In this document: piece by piece, positions 5,761-13,220 of the stretch | Layout of the letters: each line of letters begins with the position of its first letter | How positions within the stretch are numbered: the stretch's first letter is position 1 | Origin: Clostridiales bacterium | GTDB taxonomy: Bacteria; Bacillota; Clostridia; Lachnospirales; Lachnospiraceae | DNA: 32,316 nucleotides | Assembly (NCBI GenBank): GCA_018369015.1 | Contig: JAGZDD010000023.1 | Location: 1 to 32,316, forward strand | Direction of reading: 5' to 3' | Position numbers and translations under genes: made by a program | Notes under the pieces: model-generated | Databases searched by the model: none | What the model saw: the letters and a program-made list of their open reading frames with translations, nothing else | Told to the model about the DNA's origin: nothing

Positions 5761-8187
5761 TTAACCAAACTGCTGGCTCAGCCAGCTGCTCTGGCTGTTC
5801 ATCTGTGAGATTAACGTTTCCAGAGAAGTAAACTGCTGCACATAGCGATCCTGTTCAGATTTCAGCCGTTCCTTCAAATTTTCAATAATCTTGTCAATTT
5901 CTTCCATTTCTTTATAAATGGAATTTTGGGTAACACTTGTAGCCGCCTTGGTCGATCCGGCCCGGCGGATTAAAATCCCCTTACTGCTCATGGAACCCAT
6001 TGTCTGAACATATTTATCCAACATACTATCCAGCTTTACAGCCAAACCGTCAACCCCTGTTTCTGCTTTTTTCTGGGTAAATAAAGCTTCTACCCCGGAA
6101 GGGTCAGAAGTCAATGCCGCTTTGAGCTTACTTTCATCTACGGACAGCTTTCCATTATCAGCGGCATTGGAAGATATTGTAATACCGATCTTTTCAAATT
6201 CAGCGATCAGGGCAGGGTCGAGCACAAACCGCATATCAGAGCTTAAGGAACGCAGATCTGTATCATTGAACAAAATCCCCTCTTTGGCTTTTTCTTCCCA
6301 CAGTTTGATCTCATCCTCGCTCATTTCCTTTTTCTGGCTGTCTGTCAGCGGTGCGTAATCTCTGTCCGGGCGTGTTGAAACCTCTTTGTTTACCAATTCA
6401 ATGATCTCATTATATTGTTCAATCATATCCTTGATACCATCGATAATTTTATCTGTATCTACCTGGGCGTCAAATGTAACCGCCTCCGTTCCTTCGATTA
6501 AATCGCCGCTGCTGTCATAGCCAAATGTGCCTTTTAAAGAAACTGTCACACCGTCCATTGTAAAGCTGTTGCTTCCTCTGTATAAGTCTAAAATTTCTCC
6601 GTTCGACTGCTGAATTGTTATAACCGCATCCTGACCCTGGGTCACATCGTACCGCTTGCTTCCCCCGCTTCCAAAAAGCACATCCAGGCCGGATTGTAAC
6701 GGCTTTCCCTCAGAATCACTGGCATCTCCCTCAGAAAATACAATACTGCCTCCGGCCCCCTCGTTTAAGGAAACCATGGTCAGCCGGTTTGTCGTACTTT
6801 CATAGCTGATTTTCACTCCGGCGTCAGACTCATTAATTTTTGACATAATCTCATAAAGAGAATCGCTGCCCTTAAAGGTAATCTGTACCCCATTAATTTT
6901 TAATCCATAAGACGCATTTGGGTCAATCGTTCCGCTCGCAGCTAAAAAGCCGGAGTCCGCCAGCGATGCCTGAAGATTTACCCGGTTCGATGAGCCGGCC
7001 ACGGTATTGAACGCGCCGTTTTTTCCCAGCATGGCATCGCCGCCGGAGTCCAGTGAAAAAACGGATGTCTCATCTTCCACCAGCCGTCCGCCTTCTGTGC
7101 GCATTGTCTTAAAAGATAACTTGCCGTCGCTTAGTCCGACCTTAATCCGGTCGGTTCCGAACGCAGCATTCAGCTTATTTTGTAAATCCGTCTGAAGATT
7201 TACCAGAGCATTTCCCCCTGAGTATCTCCCTGCATCATCGGATAAAGTAATCGTTTCTGTTTTTCCGTTGTAGGAAAATGTTAATGTGTTTCCTGCCAGA
7301 ACGTCTCCAAAGCTGCGTTTTGTTATAAGGTTCGCAGCATTTTCAGCTTTTACTGAACCATTTTGCTGCAGCTCCACAGGCTCCCATGTTCCTTCTTCTG
7401 TTTCAAATCCCATGTATTCCAAGGCACTTCCAGACTTTAATTTCACAATATTGCCATTTGTATCAACATTTTTCATGGAAAAATGTCCGTCCTGAAACTC
7501 AACCTTTATAATATCCGCAAGATTTTCTACACCGTCAACGCCGGCGTTCACCGCCACAGATTCAAGAGCCTTATTAATCGAAGCTGCGGCTTTTTCCGCT
7601 GTAGTGTAGTCGTATGTAAAGGTTTCATTCCCTTCGCCCTTGACCTCTCCCGTTGGAAGCGTGACATAATAGTCGGTATCTCCGTAGCTTATTGTAAGCG
7701 TTTTGCCTTCCAAATTTGTAATATCAAAGTTTTGTGAAGGATCTAATTTTCCTGTCGTTAAAATACCGCTTGATATTTTACCGGTAATTGCCTGAGTATT
7801 TTTAGCAAGCTGTTTCACTCCCAGCAAGGACCATGAAAGATCTGAGGTCGCTGCTCCTGAAATGTCGATGTATTTTCCATTAGCGCCATTGACGGTAATA
7901 TGATTCTTTCCCCAAAACGAAGAACTGAACAGATTTGTCGGAGAGGTCAGCGTCGATGTATACTTTTCAGCAAAATCAATCATCTTATCACTAATATTTC
8001 TGAAAGCGTCCATTTCCCACTGAAGTTTCGTTTTTTCCTGTTTCTGTTTATCAATTTTACTCTGAGTTCCCGATGTCATCTGCTCGATCAAAGAATCCCG
8101 GTCTAAACCACTGGCTAAGCCTCCATAGCCCCGGATACTTCCAAGACTGCCGCTTGTGGAACTGCTTAAGCCGCCGATACTTGCCAT
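5761..8187 (-). CDS. fliD: Filament cap protein FliD
   Basis: This is a large FliD of 808 residues, against roughly 450-550 in well-studied species. The N-terminal FliD_N motif (GLASGLDRDSLIEQM, about residues 22-36) and the C-terminal helical end with the typical pattern (GILIRRAGSTK, then coiled coil to SSWLSQQFG) are both present. The extra length is in the middle, with several Ig-like or beta-rich blocks including KTETITLSDDAG and GLKINGVQITF. FliD caps the growing filament and folds flagellin at the tip. It is the first gene of a fliD-fliS-chaperone-mcp operon, and a SigD-type promoter lies upstream at 8281-8307. Confidence 0.95.
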   Translation of the reverse strand: MASIGGLSSSTSGSLGSIRGYGGLASGLDRDSLIEQMTSGTQSKIDKQKQEKTKLQWEMDAFRNISDKMIDFAEKYTSTLTSPTNLFSSSFWGKNHITVNGANGKYIDISGAATSDLSWSLLGVKQLAKNTQAITGKISSGILTTGKLDPSQNFDITNLEGKTLTISYGDTDYYVTLPTGEVKGEGNETFTYDYTTAEKAAASINKALESVAVNAGVDGVENLADIIKVEFQDGHFSMKNVDTNGNIVKLKSGSALEYMGFETEEGTWEPVELQQNGSVKAENAANLITKRSFGDVLAGNTLTFSYNGKTETITLSDDAGRYSGGNALVNLQTDLQNKLNAAFGTDRIKVGLSDGKLSFKTMRTEGGRLVEDETSVFSLDSGGDAMLGKNGAFNTVAGSSNRVNLQASLADSGFLAASGTIDPNASYGLKINGVQITFKGSDSLYEIMSKINESDAGVKISYESTTNRLTMVSLNEGAGGSIVFSEGDASDSEGKPLQSGLDVLFGSGGSKRYDVTQGQDAVITIQQSNGEILDLYRGSNSFTMDGVTVSLKGTFGYDSSGDLIEGTEAVTFDAQVDTDKIIDGIKDMIEQYNEIIELVNKEVSTRPDRDYAPLTDSQKKEMSEDEIKLWEEKAKEGILFNDTDLRSLSSDMRFVLDPALIAEFEKIGITISSNAADNGKLSVDESKLKAALTSDPSGVEALFTQKKAETGVDGLAVKLDSMLDKYVQTMGSMSSKGILIRRAGSTKAATSVTQNSIYKEMEEIDKIIENLKERLKSEQDRYVQQFTSLETLISQMNSQSSWLSQQFG

Positions 8188-8220
8188 ATCTAATCACTCC
8201 TTAAATTCTAATCATGTTAT

Positions 8221-8237
8221 TGTTCACAGGGTGAACA
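8221..8237. promoter_or_regulatory. Hairpin in fliD 5' leader
   Basis: TGTTCAC and GTGAACA form a perfect 7-bp inverted repeat around AGG. It lies between the predicted SigD promoter start (about 8273) and the fliD ATG (8187), so it would be in the mRNA leader. It could be an operator or an RNA control element; the sequence alone cannot decide. Confidence 0.5.
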
Positions 8238-8280
8238 GCAACGAATCATCAAAAGGTCTACATTTTTCTCATTTACTTAT

Positions 8281-8307
8281 TTATCGACATATAGTATACT
8301 AATGTTA
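8281..8307 (-). promoter_or_regulatory. SigD (sigma-28) promoter for fliD operon
   Basis: On the minus strand, TAAC (8304-8307) and GTCGATAA (8281-8288) are separated by exactly 15 bases. The SigD consensus is TAAA-N15-GCCGATAA, so only two bases differ. The start would be near 8273, giving a leader of about 86 bases. Control by SigD fits the gene set, late flagellar genes and a chemoreceptor. The sigma factor itself is coded at 14666-15475. Confidence 0.75.
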
Positions 8308-8313
8308 ATATTT

Positions 8314-8343
8314 TTCTCATTTTTTATTGACAAATTTTATAAT
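8314..8343 (+). promoter_or_regulatory. Possible housekeeping promoter for parA-comFB
   Basis: TATAAT at 8338-8343 is a perfect -10. TTCTCA at 8314-8319 is a partial -35 (four of six) at 18 bases. The start would be near 8350, leaving a very short leader before GGAGG at 8354-8358. This promoter overlaps the region upstream of the divergent SigD promoter, so the two units would be driven by different sigma factors. Confidence 0.4.
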
Positions 8344-8366
8344 GATTTCATACGGAGGAATTGATT

Positions 8367-9125
8367 TTGGCAACTGTTATCGTCATTACAAATCAAAAAG
8401 GCGGCGTGGGAAAAACAACAACTACCGCCGCAGTAGCCACCGCTCTTTTTTCAAATAAAAAAAAGGTACTTGGAATTGATCTTGATCCCCAGGGCAATCT
8501 CGGTTTCAGTCTCGGAATGGATCCGGACTCTTCCTCTACGATTTACGATGTTTTGACAAAAAATGTGCCTATCCACAAGGCCATTCACCGGACGGATTAC
8601 TGCGACATTATTCCGTCAAATATACTTCTTAGCAGCGCTGAGCTTGAACTTAATGTCCGTGGCCGCGAGCTTCTTTTAAAAAATGCCTTAGAACCTGTAA
8701 AGGACTTTTACGATTATATTATTATCGATACCCCGCCGGCATTGAATATCCTCACAGTGAACGCCTATACGGCGGCTGACGGCCTGATCATCCCCATGGT
8801 CCCCGAAATTCTAAGTATTCTTGGCGTTGCTCAGCTTAAGGAAACCGTTGATTCTGTCCGACATTCATTTAATCCAGCCTTAAACGTCCTTGGTATCCTC
8901 CTCACTAAATATAATTCCCGGACACTGTTAGCCAGAGAAGTGAAAGAAATGGCAGAAGAAATCGCAAGATCGATCGGCACTTCTGTATTTCATACATCGA
9001 TCCGCCCGGGAGTTTCTGTGGCAGAGGCCCCTGCCCACGGACTTTCAATTTATGATTACGCCCCCCGCTCCAATCCTGCACGGGATTATAAAGCCTTTGT
9101 AAATGAATTATTAACCAAACTTTGA
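8367..9125 (+). CDS. ParA/Soj-type ATPase
   Basis: This 252-residue protein carries the deviant Walker A of the ParA/MinD group (KGGVGKTT, residues 11-18, signature Lys11), then DLDPQGN (38-44) with Asp40, and Walker B YIIIDTPP. The DPQGN motif and the lack of an amphipathic C-terminal helix fit Soj/ParA rather than MinD or FlhG. ATP-bound dimers of this family bind DNA and move a cargo through a partner that triggers hydrolysis. No parB or parS-like repeat is seen; the next gene, 14 bases on, is a ComFB-domain protein. The start is taken as TTG 8367 because GGAGG at 8354-8358 is 8 bases away; TTG 8361 would be only 2 bases from it. The cargo is unknown. Confidence 0.85.
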   Translation: MATVIVITNQKGGVGKTTTTAAVATALFSNKKKVLGIDLDPQGNLGFSLGMDPDSSSTIYDVLTKNVPIHKAIHRTDYCDIIPSNILLSSAELELNVRGRELLLKNALEPVKDFYDYIIIDTPPALNILTVNAYTAADGLIIPMVPEILSILGVAQLKETVDSVRHSFNPALNVLGILLTKYNSRTLLAREVKEMAEEIARSIGTSVFHTSIRPGVSVAEAPAHGLSIYDYAPRSNPARDYKAFVNELLTKL

Positions 9126-9139
9126 AAAGGATGAATATT

Positions 9140-9748
9140 ATGTCAAAAAAAAGCAGTAAAACTGCCCATGTGTTAAGCCTGCTCTCGAATCCCGATAAAA
9201 GCTCTGCTGAAATTTCAGAACCGGACAGGGCTGAAATTTCAGAGCCGGGCAGCCCTGCCAAAGCAGCGCAGCCCCCGGAGCCGTCCGATACAGCTTACGT
9301 TCCGGGAATTTCCATTATTTCTGATTCTGATAATGAAAACGACGCCCTTTCTGAAAAAATCCGCCAAAAGCTTACGCAGTATTATGAACCGCAAAAAGAA
9401 TCCGAAGCCGATCTGGACGCCGCAAATCCCCCGCAGGAATACAGCAATCCTGAACCGGTTCCCAAAGACGATGAACCGGCCTGCGATTTTATTTTTTTAA
9501 ATCTCATGGAAGCTATTGTCCGGGATAAAATCATTTATTTTATGCGTGAATTTGGCGTATGCACGTGCCCAAGGTGCATGGAAGATACGATTGCCCTCAC
9601 CTTAAACGGGCTGCCGCCAAAATATATGGTCGTAGCTGCTTACGCAAAGGATTCCCTGGTCAGCTATTACGCCACAAAATATATTACCCAGATTACAGTG
9701 GAAGCGACAAAAGCCTGCTCAGCTATTCTCAATCACCCGCGCCACTAA
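9140..9748 (+). CDS. ComFB-domain protein with basic N-terminus and disordered linker
   Basis: This 202-residue protein has three parts. Residues 1-17 are basic and hydrophobic (MSKKSSKTAHVLSLLSN). Residues 18-114 are acidic, Pro/Ser-rich and probably disordered, with a tandem AEISEP repeat. Residues 115-202 are a ComFB domain with Cys141, Cys143 and Cys146 in a CTCPRC motif and LNGLPPKY. B. subtilis ComFB has a closely similar CTCQVC segment, and ComFB proteins have been reported to bind c-di-GMP. It follows parA by 14 bases, so it is probably co-transcribed. Start ATG 9140 has GAAAAGG nine bases upstream; ATG 9131 is an alternative. A role as partner of the ParA ATPase is inference. Confidence 0.75.
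   Translation: MSKKSSKTAHVLSLLSNPDKSSAEISEPDRAEISEPGSPAKAAQPPEPSDTAYVPGISIISDSDNENDALSEKIRQKLTQYYEPQKESEADLDAANPPQEYSNPEPVPKDDEPACDFIFLNLMEAIVRDKIIYFMREFGVCTCPRCMEDTIALTLNGLPPKYMVVAAYAKDSLVSYYATKYITQITVEATKACSAILNHPRH
9206..9253 (+). repeat. 24-base tandem repeat inside comFB-domain gene
   Basis: Two tandem 24-base units (9206-9229 and 9230-9253) share the segment GCTGAAATTTCAGA and code for AEISEPDR then AEISEPGS. They lie in the disordered linker. The repeat probably arose by slippage and may set linker length. Confidence 0.8.
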
Positions 9749-9754
9749 AGCCTC

Positions 9755-9827
9755 CTGCATTGCGGCAGCCCCAAAAAAAGTATTCCGCATTGGAGCGGCC
9801 ATGCAAAAACGCCCCGCATTGCGGCAG
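9755..9827. repeat. Three short CATTG-loop hairpin repeats
   Basis: GCATTGCGGCAG occurs at about 9758 and again within 9814-9827 as CCGC-ATT-GCGG followed by CAG. A related CCGCATTGGAGCGG lies at 9785-9798. The two best copies fold as 4-bp stems with small loops. They fill the gap between the comFB-domain gene and the terminator and resemble in style the hairpins at 7-195. They hold no ORF. Confidence 0.55.
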
Positions 9828-9830
9828 ACG

Positions 9831-9880
9831 AAAAAACCCCGGAAGCTTCTGATCGACAAAAGCTGTCCGGGGCTTTCTTT
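9831..9880. terminator. Terminator between comFB and EAL-HDOD genes
   Basis: CCCCGGAAGCTT (9837-9848) pairs with AAGCT-G-TCCGGGG (9860-9872) with one bulge. On the minus strand the stem is followed by six T, from the A-run 9831-9836. On the plus strand it is followed by CTTTCTTT. It therefore fits best as the end of the large fla/che operon, and also as an end for parA-comFB. Confidence 0.8.
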
Positions 9881-9902
9881 ACTAAGGCTTCCCTTATATA
9901 AA

Positions 9903-9947
9903 AATTTAAGACTATTCTTCTTTTAGAATTTAAGGCTGTTCTTCTTT
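9903..9947 (-). repeat. Duplicated 3' end of EAL-HDOD gene
   Basis: The 21 bases 9927-9947, which include the end and TAA stop of the EAL-HDOD gene, recur at 9903-9923 with 19 of 21 matches. A short local duplication has left a copy of the gene end just past the stop. It looks like slippage and has no evident function. Confidence 0.7.
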
Positions 9948-11174
9948 AAAAATAATAAGCTCCTGCCAGATCTCATCGACACTGTCCACACAGGCCATAT
10001 AGATCCTGGCCAGCTCGTTGACGGCAATGTTTAGCTGCCCCGCATATTTTTGGACAGATTTCCAGTCCGCCTTTTCGTAAGATAAAATCAAATTATAAAA
10101 AGGTGCTGCCGGCCCCTCCCCGGAAACCAGCGCGGATTTAATCGTATCATTAATCGGCAGATCCTCAAGGATCTCACTCATCGGAGCATCAATCATGCTA
10201 TCCAGCGTTGAAAACATCCCAAGCATATACGCATCCTGGCGTTCAATGACCTTGTTTTCAAACTCTGCCGCCAGCTTTGCCCCAAATGTTGCTCTTAAGA
10301 AAGAGGTTTTCATTAGCTCCTCATAATTTTGCGTATCTTTATCAAATGTCAGAATATACACCCACTGCCTTAACTGGTTCAGCCCTATGGTCACTAAAGC
10401 CTGGCGTGTTGATGAAATTTCGTGGCGGGCGGCAAAATAAGGAGAATTGGCCATTTTAAGCAGGCTATATGTCAGCGCCACATCGCGGTTAATAATTTCT
10501 TCAATTTCCCCCATATCCGGCTCGTCCTTTGACAGGGCGATAATCAGGTGAAATAAATTTCCCTGGAGATAGTCCACTTTGCTTATTTTAGATTCTGTCG
10601 TCCTGGCAATATAGCTGCCCTCCACATAATCGACGCCAATTTTTTTGGCAAGCTCATACTGCTCCTTTGAATTAACATTCACTGCAATACACTTTTTCCC
10701 AAAGCCCTGGGCCATTTTTACAATGTTATCCACAGAATCCATTGTTCTTTGGCTTTTATTTCCCGAAAAATCGACTTTCACATAATCCACATATTCCAAA
10801 AGGCTAAAATACTTTGGAGTGAATTGGAAGTCTTTAATCGCCAGCGCATAGCCGTCCTTCTGGTACCGCTCAAAAATCACCTGCGCCAGAGGGTGGACAA
10901 TAATGCTGTCCTCGATCTGGATCACAACCTTACTGCTGTCAAAGATTTTCGGCGTATTCCTGAAAAGCAGCGACGGCGTAAAGGTGATAAACGTCTTTTT
11001 ATCATTAAAAAGCCTTCCTGAATTTTCTGTCAAAAAACCAATAATTGTTCCTGCGGCGGCTGCCTCTAAGCTGCTGTTATAAAAAGACTCCCCATCCTGC
11101 ATTAAAAGCTCATAGCCAATAATTTCACCGTCACTTGAATTTTTAATTGCCTGTCTTACAACACATTTATCCAT
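9930..11174 (-). CDS. EAL-HDOD protein with degenerate EAL domain
   Basis: This 414-residue protein is of the YuxH/CdgJ type. An N-terminal EAL-fold domain (about 1-200) is followed by an HDOD domain (about 205-400, with LLKMANSPYF and ALVTIGLNQLRQW). EAL domains cleave c-di-GMP, but here the key residues are eroded: EAL reads ELL (22-24), the DDFG Asp pair reads KDF, AEGVE reads AVNVN, and the QG motif is EG. KVD and one IED Glu remain. It is therefore predicted to be non-catalytic, and to bind a ligand or a protein. Last gene of the fla/che operon, it overlaps cheV by 8 bases. Start 11174 is taken for its GGGGG spacing; ATG 11180 is possible. Confidence 0.85.
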   Translation of the reverse strand: MDKCVVRQAIKNSSDGEIIGYELLMQDGESFYNSSLEAAAAGTIIGFLTENSGRLFNDKKTFITFTPSLLFRNTPKIFDSSKVVIQIEDSIIVHPLAQVIFERYQKDGYALAIKDFQFTPKYFSLLEYVDYVKVDFSGNKSQRTMDSVDNIVKMAQGFGKKCIAVNVNSKEQYELAKKIGVDYVEGSYIARTTESKISKVDYLQGNLFHLIIALSKDEPDMGEIEEIINRDVALTYSLLKMANSPYFAARHEISSTRQALVTIGLNQLRQWVYILTFDKDTQNYEELMKTSFLRATFGAKLAAEFENKVIERQDAYMLGMFSTLDSMIDAPMSEILEDLPINDTIKSALVSGEGPAAPFYNLILSYEKADWKSVQKYAGQLNIAVNELARIYMACVDSVDEIWQELIIFKEEQP

Positions 11175-12090
11175 TTTCATTACCCCCATTATTTTGAAGC
11201 AGACTGTCAATCACAGATACTAAACGTCCGATTTCAGGTTTGGACAGTTGGGCGTCAGCCCCGAGTTCCTCTCCTTTAATTTTCATCTCAGGACTTATGA
11301 GTGATGAAAAAATAACTAAAGGTATGCGCTTGAGTATACTGTCTTCCTTAACAAGCTTTGTTAAGCGGTGTCCGTCCATCTCGGGCATCTCTATATCTGT
11401 AATAATAATATTCACTTTTTTATCCAGATCTTCATCAGAACGTACCGTTTTCAAATAGTTCCATGCTTCCCGGCCATTATTAAAATTTTTAATATTCACA
11501 TAGCCGGCTTTCGTCAGGGCGGTATCAATCATCTTGCGCAAAAGCAGGGAATCCTCCGCAAGAAGTATACAGCTTTCATTCCGTTCCCTCTGGCCCATAG
11601 CGTCGATTTCAGAAAGCTGTATGGATGTCTGAGGCGCAATATCTGCAACAATCTTTTCAAAATCCAAAATGGTCACAAGTTTATCCCCGCATTGGGCAAT
11701 GCCGGTAGCCACGCCGTCCTCTCCCTGGCTGATCGTATTATCCGGTTTGTGAATATCTTCCCAGGATATTCTGCTGATCCCCAAAACAGAGTGTACCCGG
11801 AAGGCAATATTCATTTTATTAAAATTAGTAATAATAAATAAATCCCTTTCGCCTTTTTCACTCTGCCCGGTTAAATATTTGGGAAGGTCAATGACCGTCA
11901 GGACAATATCCCTCGGCTTAAAAATGCCCTCCACAGCCATATGCGCATGAGGCATTGGCTTTACTCGGTCTGACATCATAATTTCCCTGACCTTGGCAAC
12001 ATTAATGCCGTACAGTTCACCTAAAATCGTAAACTGCATAATCTCAATTTCATTGGTTCCTGATTCTAACAAAATCTCCGTCTGCGCCAT
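11167..12090 (-). CDS. cheV: Chemotaxis coupling protein CheV
   Basis: This 307-residue protein has a CheW-like domain (about 1-160) fused to a receiver domain (about 170-300). The receiver has the acidic pair AED, the phospho-acceptor Asp in TDIEMP, and LSKPE with the conserved Lys. CheV joins chemoreceptors to CheA and adjusts coupling by phosphorylation. No cheW or cheA is in the window, so it must work with genes elsewhere. ATG 12090 is chosen as start with GAGGAG eight bases upstream; the in-frame GTG at 12099 lies too close to that site. Confidence 0.95.
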   Translation of the reverse strand: MAQTEILLESGTNEIEIMQFTILGELYGINVAKVREIMMSDRVKPMPHAHMAVEGIFKPRDIVLTVIDLPKYLTGQSEKGERDLFIITNFNKMNIAFRVHSVLGISRISWEDIHKPDNTISQGEDGVATGIAQCGDKLVTILDFEKIVADIAPQTSIQLSEIDAMGQRERNESCILLAEDSLLLRKMIDTALTKAGYVNIKNFNNGREAWNYLKTVRSDEDLDKKVNIIITDIEMPEMDGHRLTKLVKEDSILKRIPLVIFSSLISPEMKIKGEELGADAQLSKPEIGRLVSVIDSLLQNNGGNENG

Positions 12091-12106
12091 ATGTATCACT
12101 CCTCAC

Positions 12107-12586
12107 CTACAATACCAGCTCTGCTCTCCCAAAAGTGCGGATGACCACATTGCCGGTACTGACATCTAAAAGCATTGTCCGGGCATAATTACCTCCGGTA
12201 TCCTCCGCTTTAATAAAAATACCGTTCACCCGCATAATATTTTTAACACTTTCTATATTTCTCTGGCCAATATTTCCCAAACTTCCCCCGGAAGTTTTAA
12301 ACATCGTCGCTCCCCCTGCAATTTTACAGGCAAGCCTGGATTTTACCGCGCCATAAGCCGTCATTTTTCTTAATGCATCCTCAAGTCCGGTATCGGCAAA
12401 TTTATATATGTTTGATTCTAAACTGCTTTGCCGTTTCGGAAGCATAATATGGACCAGCGCCCCAAGCTTAATCACAGGATCGTATAAAGAAATGCCAATA
12501 CAGGAGCCAAGGGCATAGGTAATCAAAATTCCCTCCCCCCGAAGTATTTTCATATCCGCAATCCCTACAGAATACTTCTTTTCCAT
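12107..12586 (-). CDS. cheD: Chemoreceptor glutamine deamidase CheD
   Basis: This 159-residue protein has all three residues of the CheD active site: Thr23, Cys29 (LGSCIGISLYD) and His46 (LVHIMLP), with the same spacing as T. maritima Thr21/Cys27/His44. CheD deamidates chemoreceptor glutamines and, in B. subtilis, binds CheC and boosts its phosphatase activity. The ATG overlaps the cheC stop (TAATG), so the two are translationally coupled. An upstream in-frame ATG at 12628 lies within cheC and is rejected, because GGAG precedes 12586. Confidence 0.95.
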   Translation of the reverse strand: MEKKYSVGIADMKILRGEGILITYALGSCIGISLYDPVIKLGALVHIMLPKRQSSLESNIYKFADTGLEDALRKMTAYGAVKSRLACKIAGGATMFKTSGGSLGNIGQRNIESVKNIMRVNGIFIKAEDTGGNYARTMLLDVSTGNVVIRTFGRAELVL

Positions 12587-13209
12587 TAATGTTCCACTCC
12601 TAACCGCCGCATTAAAACATTCAGGCAATGCATGTCCGGAAGGAGTAAAAGTTCACTGTTCATTTCTTTTCCCTGGATAATAAACTTACCGTTAATCATC
12701 ATAATTTTGTCAGAATCATACCCCAGTTCAGCCATAGGAACGGTCAATATACCTCCGACCATATTAATTGAAATTGCAGGAACTGAAATGCGGATCTCTA
12801 ATCCCGTCAAGGTCGATATGGCATTAATATAAGAAGAAATCATAATATTTCCAATTTCTTCCAGGGCAGATACTTTCATATCTGTCAGCAGCGAAAAATC
12901 CTGAATCGTTTCGCCCAGGCTTTTTTCCAAAATAAGATTCACAAAGTCCAGACGTAAAATAAAGAGCATAATCCCCTCAATTTCCCCGGACATTTCTACA
13001 AGAACTGCCGCCACAATTTCCTCCGGATTTCCGATTTTTTGTACGGCTTCATTAAATCCCAGAACATAAACCTGGGGAATTGTCATTTTAATTTCTTCGC
13101 TGAGCATACCGGATAATGCCGTCGCGGCATTTCCGGTGCCGATGCTTCCGATTTCCCTGATCACATCTAAATGGATCAAATCCATATCTTCATAGCGCTT
13201 AATTTCCAT
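12586..13209 (-). CDS. cheC: CheY-P phosphatase CheC
   Basis: This 207-residue protein contains two CheC repeats. The phosphatase sites use E-x2-N. The second site is intact (Glu118, Asn121 in EEIGN). The first has Glu19 but Ser22 in place of Asn (REIGSIGTGN). CheC removes phosphate from CheY-P and is controlled by CheD; in B. subtilis the second site matters more, so function is still expected. cheD overlaps its stop by one base. It starts 11 bases after the flgG-like gene, with AGGAGA upstream. Confidence 0.95.
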   Translation of the reverse strand: MEIKRYEDMDLIHLDVIREIGSIGTGNAATALSGMLSEEIKMTIPQVYVLGFNEAVQKIGNPEEIVAAVLVEMSGEIEGIMLFILRLDFVNLILEKSLGETIQDFSLLTDMKVSALEEIGNIMISSYINAISTLTGLEIRISVPAISINMVGGILTVPMAELGYDSDKIMMINGKFIIQGKEMNSELLLLPDMHCLNVLMRRLGVEH

Positions 13210-13220
13210 TAAAGTATCTC

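Noticed and set aside
8327..8332. TTGACA as -35 for parA
   Set aside because: A -10 at 16-18 bases would fall on the ribosome site and leave no leader; TATAAT at 8338-8343 fits better with a different -35.
8367..9125. FlhG (YlxH/MinD-type flagellar number regulator)
   Set aside because: The DLDPQGN motif and overall pattern are Soj/ParA-like, and it has no FlhG-type N-terminus or membrane-binding C-terminal helix; flhF is not next to it.
9903..9947. Frameshift or truncation of the EAL-HDOD gene
   Set aside because: The repeat after the stop is a small local duplication; the HDOD domain is complete before the stop.
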